64,000 nt of DNA from Hsuehochloa calcarea (lineage: Eukaryota > Streptophyta > Magnoliopsida > Poales > Poaceae), in NCBI GenBank assembly GCA_036346395.1, contig CM070594.1, forward strand, positions 19,625,385 to 19,689,384, in the 5' to 3' direction. Position numbers and translations under genes: made by a program. Below, in pieces: positions 43,701-55,376 of the stretch (position 1 is the stretch's first letter; each line of letters starts with the position of its first letter). The notes under the pieces are model-generated. The model was not told the DNA's origin. It searched no databases and saw only the letters and a list, made by a program, of their open reading frames with translations.

Positions 43701-44801
43701 ATCTGCTAGCTAGCTTTTTTTTTGACATAAAAAGATAGAGAACTCTCTGCCTTATGACCATTATATTGAAATGGTTGTTAAAGGGTGTTACAACGCCAAT
43801 GGCGTCAAAAGATCTTGAACATGTAAAATAAAGTAAAATCAAATCAAAAGCAAACAAAAAGGAGGAAGCTGTACAAAATTAGAGGTGGAAAAGGAGAGAC
43901 AAAACTGCATAAAGGAGATTAAACTAAGAGCTGGCTCCACTCCACCGGCGAAGTGAAGCTCGGTGCTTGGGCTTTGACCTGTAAGCCCAAAGGCCAATGG
44001 CATGATTTTGACATGCTTGCCAGTGGTATCTCGAGTGTTTGTTTGCACGTCTGGAATTGCAAACTGTATGAGACTTCTTAGAAGTTTGGTGCTGCCATCT
44101 GACTGCCGACTGCAGACTGCTGAATCTGATTGACTTAAATGGCAGGTGATCGTGTCTTTCCAAACTTTCAGTTTGCCTAACTGTGATGAATAGTCCTCAA
44201 GAAGCTATTGGAAGCAATGAAATCTAGCACCTACACCATGGAAGTTTTTGATCTGAGGTATTTCTAGCATTGGTGAAAGATGAACTTTAAGCTGACAATT
44301 GATTGGGATACATAACAAGTAATGGGGTCAAAAACTGGATTTAGAACCTTTTTCCTGTTGAAGATGGTGATTTTGTACTCAGGTACTTCAACTGCAGGTC
44401 ATGATAGTTGCTACATTGTCTTGTTCAAAAAAGAAAAAAAATAAGAAGAAAAAGATAATTACTACATTGTCTGTGCACAGTACGCACACACTGCGCCACG
44501 ATTAACTGATTGATGGGTTTATTGTCTCTGAAAATATATCTGATACTGTTCGGTGGAAATGTGCTGAGTGGAATTTAGTGGATCCATTATTATCTGCTTT
44601 AAGACTGATCGAAGGTTCCTCCTGTAAATGAGTCATTTATGTATAATCTTCCGAGCTTTCCAGTCTGTTTTAGTTCAGTCATTTTACTGAATTAATTAAT
44701 TTTGAGATATATACATATATCTGTAATTCATAATTTCCTTTTTGATCTAATTTTGAGCTAAAAGTGCAATTCAATATTTTTTTAACAAGAATTTTGTGTT
44801 A

Positions 44802-45003
44802 TACTCCTTCCGGTCACAAAATAATGTCGTTTTGGACAGACATATTCCCAAAAACACAACACACAACTTTGACTACTAATTTATATTGTAATTGATTTAT
44901 AAAACCTATTTTGTTGTTTTGGACTTCGACATATTCCGAAAATACAACTTTGACTACTAATTTATATTGTAATTGATTTATAAAACCTAACAAAATTATA
45001 CTT
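44802..45003 (+). mobile_element. Stowaway-like MITE fragment with internal duplication
   Basis: Starts TA then CTCCTTCCGGTCACAAAATA and TGTCGTTTTGGAC, the typical left end of grass Stowaway MITEs with a TA target. A segment of about 45 bp beginning ACAACTTTGACTACTAATTT occurs twice (about 44864 and 44943). The right terminal repeat was not identified, so the right limit is approximate. Confidence 0.55.
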
Positions 45004-45292
45004 CTGTGAATATTCGAAATACAAACCATTTTCATGTGGTCAATCTATAGAAACTCCTTTTCAGTTCCATAAGTCAGAAGTGAACAGATCCCATTCATGG
45101 AATAAACCTCCTCATAATTGAGAAGGACACATTTTATTGTCCAGTCTGCAGTGATAACACGTGAACAAGCATGTTCAGAAAGTAAAACATACTGAAGCAA
45201 AATTAACCAGACATATAACAAGTATACGATTGAATTAAGGGAAGCAATAAGTTAACAAGCATTCATGTGATTCTCTCAACCTATATATGTAT

Positions 45293-47398
45293 CTAGTACG
45301 AGTTCACTTTGGAGCATTTCTCCCTGATCTCCCCCAGGCCGGCGGTGAGCACCTCAATGTGGCTGAGCTTCACCATCGCGGCGGCGAAGCTGGTGGCCCA
45401 CGCCTCCGGCGCCCTGGCGTAGAACTCGACGAGCCCGGACGTGTCGGAGCTCTGGAGCAGCGTCTGGTCGGAGGCGAATACGACGTTGTGCGCCAGCACG
45501 TTCTTGTAGTACTGGTTGTCCATCCGGAACGGCGTGGCCACGTCCAGCTGCACCATGGTCGGGTCGAACTGGGCCGCCGTGGCCGGTGGGCACTTGGCCT
45601 TGAGGTACGCCGCGTAGGGGGCCGGAATCTCCGGGTCGGTACCGTACGCGCCGCCGTTGTGGTACTTGTAGAGCTGGTCAGTGAAGGACGAGCAGTGCGA
45701 CGTGCCGATGGTGTGCGCGCCCGACAGCGTCACCATGTCGGCCATGGTCAGCCCTTTGGCCGCGAAGTTCTTGATGAGCTGCTCGGTACTGAAGCCCTGG
45801 TGGGGCACGTTGGGGAGGACGTCCTCCTCGCGGGAGACGCGGCCGTCGCGGCGGCCGGTGGGCATGGGGAAGTCGTGGCCTCCGGCGAGGTAGGTGCCGT
45901 CGCGAGCGGCGAGCGCGAGCACGTCGGCGCAGGAGACGGTGCACGGGCACTGCCTCTCGAGCTCCTCTTTGGCGTCGTCGATGACCTCGAAGCCGTCCAG
46001 GCTCGGGTTTGTTGGCCGGCGACTGCCTTTCCGCCTTGTTCCCCGGCGTCGAGTCCAGCAGCACCGACGCGTCACAACCCTGTGTCGCGCGCATACGTAC
46101 GTACATCATGCAACAAAACGTTAGTTACAACGTGAAGAAACTGGAGATTTGCTAAACAACGTTTTGTTTTTTTTTTTAAAAAAAAATCGAATTTTCATCT
46201 GTATATTCTTGGAGATTTGCAATTCTTCTTATATAATGAATGAAGTCCGAATTTATTATGATTTTTTTAAAAAAACATAACGGGTTCACTATATTATCGT
46301 ATTTTATTGGTATAGAATTTAATTTTTTATTATCTTTGTTTTTGTTCAATATCTCAAAGTATATGTTATATTTTGAATCATGTGATGGAAATATAAGTTA
46401 TTAACACTTTAGATAATAATTACAGTAACTAAAAACAAAAATTACATAAATAAATTATTGTAATTTATGTATAACGAAGTTGTAAATTAACTAAAATTTA
46501 ATTGTTTTAGGTTGAAAAAACTGTCGAATCTTGTATAGAGGGACTAAAAAACTACTACTTATTTGGAAAATGCTAGATACATGAATGTGCACCTGCACAT
46601 ACTATCACCAACGTTGCCCTTGCTCCAAGGTTCATGCCCCATCCTCTCTCTCACTCTCACCGTTCGTTGAGATGCCTCCTCCGGCCGTGTTGCCGCCGCT
46701 CGCTCCCGTCCACCACCGAGCCGCCGCGGTCCACCGCCCGCCGCGTTAGAAACCTTGTGCCGCTTGCCGCGCCGCCACCTCTGTCAAAAACCTCGCCGTT
46801 TGCGTCGAAAACCCCGCACCGACGCCCGTCGAAAACTGCATGGCGACAAGCAGCATTGCAGGGTTTCCAGGCGAGGTTTCTAGCGGCGACGCAGGGTTTC
46901 CGGGCTAGGTTTTCGGCAACGGCCGGTGGCGGCTCAGGGTTTCCGACGTCCGGCAAAGGGCGAGGTCACGATGGCTCAATTCTGATCGTGCAGCACAAGC
47001 TGGGAAAGAGAGGGGAGATAGAGGGAAGGAAGAGTGAGAAGGACTTCATGAATCATGAATCTCGAAGCAAAGTGGATGGTGAGGATAGTAGGTGCATGTG
47101 CACGTAGAATGTCCACTCCCTACTTAAATTATTTAAGCTACAAATTAACGTGCATGTACATTGGCTAGGTCGTAGGTACCCTGACGAAGCAGTCGTGAAA
47201 GAAGAGACGGATGATGTCGGCGGGTGTGCCGGGGTCCTTGTTGAAGACCTTGGTGACGGCGTCGCGGACGATCTTCTCCGCCTGCGGGCACGAGTCCATG
47301 TATGAGCCCACCGACAAGCCACCGGCCGACGCGAACGCTACAACGTACGACACGGCCAGCATCTTCGCTGCCAGAGACAGGAGGTAGGAGAAGCCCAT
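45293..47398 (-). CDS. Class III secretory peroxidase, one frameshift in exon 2
   Basis: Exon 1 is 47398-47180 (73 codons) and exon 2 is 46079-45293, joined in phase 0 across a GT..AG intron of 1100 bp. Exon 1 has a hydrophobic signal peptide (MGFSYLLSLAAKMLAVSYVV), the first conserved Cys (DSCPQAE) and the distal active-site block RLFFHDCFVR. Exon 2 has GCDASVLLDS, CPCTVSCADVLALAARD, the proximal haem-ligand block VTLSGAHTIGTSHC and ends REKCSKVNSY. All eight disulfide cysteines of the family are present. These apoplastic enzymes oxidise phenolics with hydrogen peroxide in wall lignification and defence. One extra A in an AAA run (46008-46010) shifts the frame just after ERQSPAN; without it the protein would be 334 residues, the normal size. 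Either a recent pseudogene or a base-calling error. Confidence 0.92.
46580..47112. mobile_element. Putative small DNA transposon inside the peroxidase intron
   Basis: A GC-rich block in an AT-rich intron, flanked by an imperfect inverted repeat of about 25 bp: left TGTGCACCTGCACATACTAT, right (complement) GTGCACATGCACCTACTATC. The interior holds frames rich in Arg/Pro/Ala on both strands without a recognisable domain. Superfamily and target duplication are not determined. Confidence 0.45.
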
Positions 47399-47496
47399 AT
47401 CGTACGGGAAGCGCGCGCGTGCTTGTGATCAAATTGGAGAGCTAGAGCTACCTCGCTCCTAGCTAGCTATAGCTACTTTGGAACTTGGAAGCTTCC

Positions 47497-47505
47497 TATA
47501 TATAT
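47497..47505 (-). promoter_or_regulatory. Candidate TATA box of the peroxidase gene
   Basis: The minus strand reads GCATATATATAGG about 100 bases before the ATG at 47398, a plausible TATA position followed by a short leader containing AGCTAGCTAGGAGCGAGG. Confidence 0.55.
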
Positions 47506-47509
47506 GCAG

Positions 47510-48690
47510 GGCTGTGTGCAGGGGCGGAACTAGAACGAAAATGACCGGGATTCACCATTTCACTATACATATAACAACATATATAATTTACAAACAACAC
47601 TATACTAAATAGTAATTTATGCGGCAAAAAACTGCAAGAGATCGGAGGTTAGACTAGACCATGGTGCACAACTTTTAAACTAGGGGGTGCACGCATAGCA
47701 TATACATGATAATATTTGCTATTTTTTTAAAGGGACCCGGTGTCCTGTGACACCGGGTGGGCCACACTACTTCCGCCCATGACTGTGTGTGAGAGGAGGA
47801 GCTAGCTGGGATACACGGCCGCCGGGGATGAAGGTGACGTGCCGTGCGTGCATGCGTTTGCGAGCCAAATTCTAACGGTCAATAGAGATCGAGAGTGTTG
47901 TCACGTAACTGTGTAAGAGGTTGGTGGAGTGGTGGGGCGACGACCCACAATTTCTTGCAAAAGGCACCCATGCGCGCATGGGTAAACGTACCGGCCGAGA
48001 AGGAAGCTGACACCTCCTGTGCGAGCATCAAACTTGCAAACAACGAAATTTGAATATATTTAGCCCTGTTAGATCAATAAAATTTTCAAAGTAGTCCTTG
48101 TACTGTCAAAATTTAAAAAATAACCTCCTCACCGTGCTCGCTTTCAGTGTGGGAACAACAAAGACATTGGGGATGGCAAGAAGTTGCCACCAAATTCCAA
48201 AAGTAGCCCTCAGAGGCGTCAAAATTCTAAAATAGCCCTCACTGCATGCTTTGCCGTCACCATCCCACACTGCAAAGACTTGCTATTGCCATTCGGGACG
48301 GCAGCAACTTGTTGCCGTCAAAGTTGTCCATCTCAACGGCAAAGAAATGCGCCAAAAATTTGAAAGAAAATATAAAAAAATTAAGAATAATAAAATGGGT
48401 TATTATGGATTGCAATTGTAACTTATACATCAATTGAAGTGCACTAATTGAATTAACCAGAATAAAATAGTTTATTTGAGTTGTACTGTAGAATAACATC
48501 TCAAGAAAAAGTTAGTGCAAGTTATGATATTTCATGTACTCTCAGTTAGAAAATAGCATAAGCAACACATGTCAAGAGAAATATCCTAGAACAGAATGGT
48601 TAACATATAACACTCGGCTATTATTTATAAGGATAGCGTCAAAATATTTTGCCTCTTGCGCACACGTTCAAAATTTTTCGATCTCCCGCG
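47510..48690. other. Intergenic, nothing recognised
   Basis: Mixed sequence with repeated TTGCCGTC/GACGGCAA phrases near 48170-48350 (for example GACGGCAGCAACTTGTTGCCGTC, a local palindrome) that may belong to a degraded DNA transposon. No gene was seen. Confidence 0.4.
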
Positions 48691-48694
48691 TTGC

Positions 48695-49615
48695 GAATCA
48701 CAGATGGTTTCATACAAAAACCATTTATGATAACATATCACAGACAGTTCCTTTTATAAACATGTCATCACAGACAGTTTATAATACAAACCGTCTGTGG
48801 TGAGATACTTATCACAGACGGTTCTTAAGTATCTCACCACGGATGGTTTGTATTAAGAACTGTCTGTGATTTTATCATACTTGGAATTTTTCTACTATTT
48901 GATTTTACCATGGCTTAGAATTTTCCTCTGATTTTACCGCAGCACACAATCCTCTGTCGTGGTAGGATTTGCGCAGCCAATCCTCTGCTGTGGTAAGATT
49001 TGGGCACACAATCCTCTGCCCTAGTAGAATTTGGGCACACAATCCTCTGCCGTGGTAGGATTCGCGCACGTAATCCTCTCATGCAGTAGATTTATGCACA
49101 CAATCCTATGCGAGAGAGGATTGTGTGCAAATCTTACCATGCAGAGAGGATTAGCTACCATGGCAGAGAATTGTGTGCATGGCAGAGGATTGGCTACCAC
49201 GGCTGAGGATTATGTGCCACGGCAGAGGATTGTGTGCCATGGGTGAGGATTGTGTGCGCAAATCTTATCGCGGCAGAGGATTGGCTGCGCAAATCCTACC
49301 ACAGCAGAGGATTGTGTGCTGCGGTAAAATCAGAGGAAAATTCCAAGCCATGGTAAAATCAAAGAGTAGAAAAATTTCAAGTATGATAAAATCACAGACG
49401 GTTCTTAATACAAACCGTCTGTGGTGAAAACCGTTTGTGATAAGTATCTCACCACAGACGGTTTGTATTATGAACCGTCTGTGAAGTATCATAGACGGTT
49501 ATTAATAAGACAAGAATCGTATGTGATGATTTAGATTATCACAGACGGTTCTTCTTAGGAACCATCTGTGAATTATCACAAACGGTAATTCTGTGTGAGA
49601 ACTACAACACAGACG
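48695..49615. mobile_element. Foldback-type element: about 0.9-kb long inverted repeat
   Basis: The left half (48760-49110) and right half (49115-49475) are near-perfect reverse complements around a centre close to 49112. Outer parts carry ACAGACGGTT..AACCGTCTGTG units (for example 48790-48870 and 49390-49480), then ATTTTATCATACTTGGAATT-like arms, then alternating AATCCTCTGCCGTGGTAGGA units on the left and their complements on the right. The whole could fold into a hairpin with arms of about 350-400 bp. There is no coding capacity. ACAGACGGTT-type units continue to about 49615 on the right and 48697 on the left; the exact ends and target duplication are unclear. Confidence 0.85.
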
Positions 49616-49751
49616 ATTCCATTATGAGGTGTTTAGTATAACTTATTTTTTTTTTGTAATAGTACCCCCAACTAAACTAAAATTGTATGTATAACTATAA
49701 TAACTACTCAAAAAGGCAAATTTACTGAGGAAGGACCTCACGGGAAGTGAG

Positions 49752-49807
49752 TGTTAAGAAACCGGGCCCAGGACTCTGGAGAGTCCTGGCCCAGTACGGG
49801 CCCAGGA
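49752..49807 (+). repeat. Copia 5' LTR, left part
   Basis: The first 56 bases of the copia LTR, including CAGGA (49803-49807), which became the target duplication of the gypsy insertion. Confidence 0.85.
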
Positions 49808-52800
49808 TGTAACATCCCAAAAAAAATTGGCATGTTTTAAAGTTTTAAAAGAAAAATAACCATTTGAATTTTTCTACTAAAGTTAAAGCTTAATTAGAAA
49901 TTTCAGAGATCAAAACAATTTAACATGATTAATTCCAACATCAACTATTATCAAAATTATTTTATTTGGATTCTATTGGCTTAGATATATTTTCTAGAAT
50001 TTTCCAGAATTTTTCTGAGTGCATTTGCTATTTTCTAATTGCCATTTGGATTTTCAGTGTTTTATAAAAAGAAAAATATATTAAAATTCCTCTAATGAAG
50101 AATAAAGTCAAGCCCATTACTATTCCGAGTCCGCCCAACTCCCGCCTTGGCCCACCTCTCGCCGCTCTCCTCTCTCAGGCGTGGGCTGGCGCCTGACACC
50201 ACTGCCTCTCCTTCGCCACGCTGGTGGCCCGCTTAGCGCCACGTCACTGTCGTCTTCAACCCGACTCGTCTCCGAGTCCTGCTCCTCCACGCCGCAGCCC
50301 GCCGCCTCTCTCCTTCGAACTCTCCTCCCGATGCTATTTAAAGCCCGAGCCTCGGGTCAATTTCTTCGCCCGCCTCCCTCTTCCAAAGCCCTAAGGCGCC
50401 GTGTCGTCCTCGTTGCACCGTGATTTGCCAAGATCGAGTCTCGCCAAGCCGTGTCACCGACGAATTCCACCGCTGCTCGACCGCCCCCGCCGTGATTCCA
50501 CCGCCACCGAGTGCGCAATATCAAGATCTACGTCCGAACGCGCCACCTCGCCCGTAGACCACTTCTTCATTGTTTTCGGTTTTGTCCGACAACCGCCGCC
50601 CCTTGTCGCCGCCGGTGAGTCACCGCAGCCTGAGCTCAGCCACCACCTCCTAGAGCTCCACTGTCTCCCTGTGGTCCTGTTTGCCATCGCCTCGCCGCCA
50701 CCTCGCCACTTCGCCGTCATTGCCGTCGTCCGGCCATTACCGCCCATTGCCCTTCTGCGTTGCTCTACTGTGCCACAGTGGCAGCCATCTCATTGCCAAG
50801 TCAGCGCCCACCTCATCTCTTTTGCCCACGTGGTAGCCTCGTCAGCGCCCGAGTGGCATGTCCAGATTTCCATCCGAGCTCCCAGTCCTTGAACCCAGTC
50901 CATGGTACACCCAGTCACCTCCATGTGGGACCCACTTGTCGGTTGTTTTAATATCGGCCGAAATTCCCTGCTGACGTCATCCTGACGTCATATTCATCTT
51001 TTTCAGTTGAAAAATAATTCAGGAAATTAAATTAAAATCCAAATTAGGGTTTTGATTTATTTTCAATCTTCCAAAGCCCATATCTTTTGCATCCGAACTC
51101 CGATTGAGCCCATTCAAATTTGTAAATTCATCTAAATTCGAGATCTATTTATTTATGATTTTTATTTAATTTTTGGAGTTGGTTTTATCTCTGTTTAATA
51201 TTTATTGGTTCTATTTGCTTGTTTTGCGAGTAGACGTTGCTACTTCGGGAAGTTTTGAACAAGGAGAAGCACACCAAGATCAAGATCAATCCCAAGATTT
51301 ATTCCAAGGCAAGCCGTAGTCCTTTGATCATATTGATCCTATGATTTCAAAAGTATATTGTTTTATACAATTGCATGCTATCTTTATATCTTTTGTTTTG
51401 GGAATTAGTTATTACCTATTTCCATTATGCCTCCATTGATAATTTGAATGCCATGAATCCTTGGTCACCCTAGCTTGGATAATTTTAGTTGGATATAATT
51501 GTATCACCAACATGGGTATCGTATTAGTGCTTAGTCAAGCCTAGTCTCGATGGATTCATCATCACATGTGTCTTAATGATTTAATCTTGACTTAATGATT
51601 TATGGAATCATGGTGGTTAGCCATGGTTGAAATCGTGGTGGTTAGCCACTGTTGTTAAAACTTGTGTATCATGACAGGGGATGTCATTGGTTTTATTTAT
51701 ACAAAATGGTTTTCACTCAGGCGAGTGGATGGTGGATTGAGGTGTGGATTTAACACGTTGTGGGTTTGTGGAAAGATCTTTGAGTAACTTGTCAAGGACT
51801 TAATCTTGTGCGCCATTGAATCGAGCCTTAACTGTACAACCACATGTCCCGTATGGGCGGACTCGGCCGATTAATTAGCAATGTCTTAATTTTGGTTACG
51901 CCTTGGAAGAGTGAGTTACTGAGCACGTGCTCACTACTTAGCGCAGAGGGGGCCCCCGTCTGCCTGATGGAGACATTCAGTGTTGAAACCTTAGCGGCCA
52001 GAACTGGGTTAAGAAGGAGCTTTGTAAAGGCTTTGTCACGTACTCTAGCCTGCTTACCCAAGGTAGTGAGCAGTGGTGTCGACGGATGCCAAACCAACTA
52101 GAGAAGTCGTGTCTTGTGGGTCAAGTTGCATAACCTCTGCAGAGTGTAAAACTATTCGAATAGCCGTGTCATGGTTATGGACGTGCTCGGGAATTTCACA
52201 CGGAGATAGAGTTTCTTCCAAAATGAGTCTGAGTGTGAATGGGAAGTTCACTTGATGAATATAATGTTTGTTCGGTGAATGGGTAATTCACTTGGTGATT
52301 TGTTGATTGGTGAACGGGAGTTCATTTGGTCATTTGTTGGTTGGTCGCTGAATGGTTAGTTCACCGGTTGTTTCAAAGAACTTGTTTACTTATTTAGTAT
52401 TCTTTTCAAGTCTCGCATTTCAATCTATTTACGGTATTTGTTAAATGTTTGTTTTACGCAAAAGAACCATACAGCCTAACCTTTGGTAAGCCTTGCATGA
52501 ATACTATTTGCATACATTTCCCTCTGACTCTTGAGTGCTTTATGTACTCACTACTCATGCCTTTGTTGATCGGTTGAAGAATATCAAGTCGCACACGGAG
52601 TTCTTTCGTAATCAAGACGTTGAAGGTTTTATGGATTAGGATGCGTTCTCCACTCGATTGCCTGTGGGCATGTTGATTGGCCTTTCCCGCCTCGTTCACC
52701 GCAAGAGTTTATTTGTTTCTTTAGCCTGCGCGTGGCAAGTTAAGTAAACATTGACCATAAGGTCCGATTATTATTATTTTGAGATCTTTTAGTTAAATCG

Positions 52801-52906
52801 AATAAATGGATGGTATTTCATCACTGCTTCTCTGTGTGAGCTAGCTATCGATCTGGACTAGTTCGAATACACAGAGGGTTCCCGAGATGTATTTTCGGTC
52901 CCGACA
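49808..52906 (+). repeat. 5' LTR of the gypsy element
   Basis: TGTAACATCCC to CCCGACA; directly followed by GAGAGG and the primer binding site. Frames in the C-rich part (50181-50892) are shared with the other LTR only in shifted form and are not genes. Confidence 0.95.
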
Positions 52907-52912
52907 GAGAGG

Positions 52913-52923
52913 TGGTATCGAGC
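52913..52923 (+). other. Primer binding site, one base short
   Basis: TGGTATCGAGC, lacking one A against the usual TGGTATCAGAGC. It lies six bases after the LTR end. The missing base may be a mutation or a sequence error. Confidence 0.8.
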
Positions 52924-53177
52924 CATATCGATCAGAGAACGCAACCTTAGTTAGCAGTGGTCGTTTTAGACAAAGTTTCAAAACTTATTTTCTAAATCAA
53001 ATCAAGCAATTTGACTTAAGTTGTTCCTTTCGATCTATTCTATTCGATCTCGCCTCAATCTATTCTATTCTTACCACATTCTATTTCTCCTCATCTTGTG
53101 CTAGAGATCTTGTCTCTTGTCTTATCGTAATTGTATTTGGTGATCTTAATTTGACATCTTATCCTGTTAATTTCTAG

Positions 53178-55331
53178 ATGGTGCAAGTGTATCGCGATCA
53201 AAGAGGCGATTGGCACGAGTTCTTCATTGCTTGTTACAAAGTTTGGGAACAAGTAGAGGTGCAACTTACCTCACCAAGGAAAGGAAAGTGAAGGGACACA
53301 TAATGGATATGAGACAAGAGTGTACTTCATTGTAAGGATTGAAGCCACCTCCGTCATCACAAAGATGAAGTGCTACGACAAGCTTGAGGACATGTCGTGA
53401 TCATAGTTGCTCACAAAGCCGTCAAGGATTTGCAGATTGCATCGGATCGCTTTGTCCAAATTGGTTGAAAGTATGTAATGCAAATAGCGCAAGACCACCG
53501 CTCCTAAACCGTAAGAAGAATTGAAGAAGTCCTCGTCACGCCATGCTCCATTGCCGACACCTACTCCACCCAGCCCTGAAGAAAGGCGTCGAATCACCGG
53601 CAATCGTCAGGAGTATCTCCACCACTTCGTGCCAGTGGTTCGTCCAGAGTCTCCTGCAGCAGTTCACAACTCGTGGGTGTTCTACAATGATTCGTAACTG
53701 AAGTTGAAGAGTCTTCGCCTCTAGTCCGAGTAGGAGCCGTCCTATTAGTGTTTTAGTAGCTTTTAGATCGTTGTTACAATAGGTCTTTATTTTGGTTGTG
53801 TGCAAGTGAGAGTCGCAGCTTTCTTCATCAAGCATTATGTTGCGATCGCACTAAGCTTTTGATTTGAAAAGTTTATTTGTTCTTTCATAGCCCTTCAGCT
53901 ATGCTTTCTTATCTCTTGTCTTGGGTTTAACCTGTTTCCCCTACTTAAGCTGTTCCATCTACCCTACTCGTCTATCTCATCTACTGTGCTATTCCCTCTC
54001 GTCTACATTGCTTTTCTATCTTATCTAACAAACCCGTGGAGAGGCATCGCAGATGGTTGACACTCGCAACACATCGAGCCGTATTTCGATCGGATGGTGC
54101 CCATGCCAACGCCAACACTAGCGGCGATCACCATCCCGGAACTACAGAACCCAAAGATGGCACAACTACTAGCGGCTCAAACTCAATTCATGAGCGCAAT
54201 GATGCAAAATATGAACAAAGATGATGACTCAAAGAAAGTCGGACCGCCGCAATAGTCACCTGTTAAATCGAATAATCGTAACAATCAAGCGACCTCTCTC
54301 CACCGTGACTCATCATCATTCCAAGTTAGCGAAATTTATGAGGACTCGTCCGCCTACATTTTCTCATTCGCCGTAACCTTTGGGCGCAGAAAGATTGGCT
54401 TCGCTCCGTTGAGAAAAGCTCGCCATTGCCCAATGCAATAACCATGAAAAAGTTCTTTATGCCTCACATCAATTGGAAGGTACATAGCCAGAATGGTGGG
54501 AAAACTACACCGCATGACTCATGAGAATTCACAAGCCATTACTTGGGGAATTTTCAATGGCGTTCGTCAAGCTCATGTTCCAGATGGTATAGTGGAAATG
54601 AAGAAGAATGAATTTCGTGAACTACAAAGAAGGAAATATGTCTTTAGGTGAATATCTCAACAAGTTCACTCAACTTTCTCGCTATGCTCCGTAAGATGTT
54701 GCGACGGATAATGCACGTCGAAGCGATTCAAGCGTGGACTCAACCCCGCTTGAAGGTACAAGTTATCGGGAATGACTATGTTGATTTTCAAAGACATGGT
54801 GGATAAAGCCGTACTTATAGAAGATTCTCGTCGTGAGTTGGACGAATCTCGCAAAAGAAAAATGATTCAACATGGAGCTCATCAGAGTCGGCTACAAAGA
54901 GTCGTGGACGATTCCTCAGCAGACCCTTTCGTGCTAACAATTCATCTCGCGGATTCGAACCCCGCCTTTAATATCGCATGCAGAAACTCAGAATTTCCAA
55001 TTTCAATAACAAGAATAATCATCACCTCGGAGGACCAACAATCCTGCGGCGAGGAGTTATTTGTTTCAATTGCAATGAGACAGGTCATTATGCCAACAAG
55101 TGCCCACAGAAGCAAGGACTCACACCAATTCCTTTCAATCTGGGACCTACACCAGCCAGGACCTCTATGCCAGGAGCAGGGAGAGGAATGCCTCAAACTC
55201 CGAACCAACCTTCCGGGACCCCATCCACTGCAGCAAGAGGAAGATTGAATCACGTCACTGCAGAAGAAGCTCAACAAGTTCAGAACGTCGTTTGTGGTAA
55301 GTTAAACCCCGAGTCAGAACCTATTCTTTAG
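53178..55331 (+). pseudogene. Gypsy gag with CCHC zinc knuckle, multiply broken
   Basis: A first piece begins MVQVYRDQRGDWHEFF (53178), of unknown role. Gag proper starts near 54051 (MVDTRN), continues with EKLAIAQCNNHEKVLYASHQ and EWWENY (about 54410-54510), NFVNYKEGNMSLGEYLNKFT and LSRYAP (about 54610-54695), and ends with the zinc knuckle CFNCNETGHYANKCPQK (about 55058-55108; CX2CX4HX4C intact) and a Pro/Gly-rich tail open to 55331. At least a dozen stops or frame changes separate these blocks. The pol frame that should follow is absent; the polypurine tract comes within 30 bases. Confidence 0.88.
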
Positions 55332-55355
55332 TCAGCCCGAATCTCGGGGACGAGA

Positions 55356-55376
55356 TTCCTTTAAGGGGGGGAGGTT
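55356..55376 (+). other. Polypurine tract of the gypsy element
   Basis: CTTTAAGGGGGGGAGGTT just before the 3' LTR, preceded by TCTCGGGGACGAGATTCC, the standard gypsy 3' context. Confidence 0.9.

Larger units (their letters stand above)
40066..45292. other. Intergenic or 3'-UTR/intron-like AT-rich sequence
   Basis: No supportable gene. The first part would contain the 3' UTR of the PORR gene, which may be spliced. Separately listed features inside are a 69-bp triplication and a MITE-like piece. Near 42795-42815 the phrase GACTGGATGGAGTA resembles the end of a Stowaway-type MITE (TACTCCCTCCGTCC complement), but no opposite end was found. Confidence 0.5.

Noticed and set aside
45287..46135. 282-codon plus-strand frame over the peroxidase exon
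   Set aside because: Antisense shadow of peroxidase exon 2; no domain, while the minus strand reads a complete conserved family.
50181..50892. Pro/Ser-rich frames in the 5' LTR at 50181 and 50401, with partners at 55608 and 55669
   Set aside because: They lie inside an LTR pair and the two copies are not kept in the same frame, so no coding constraint is evident.
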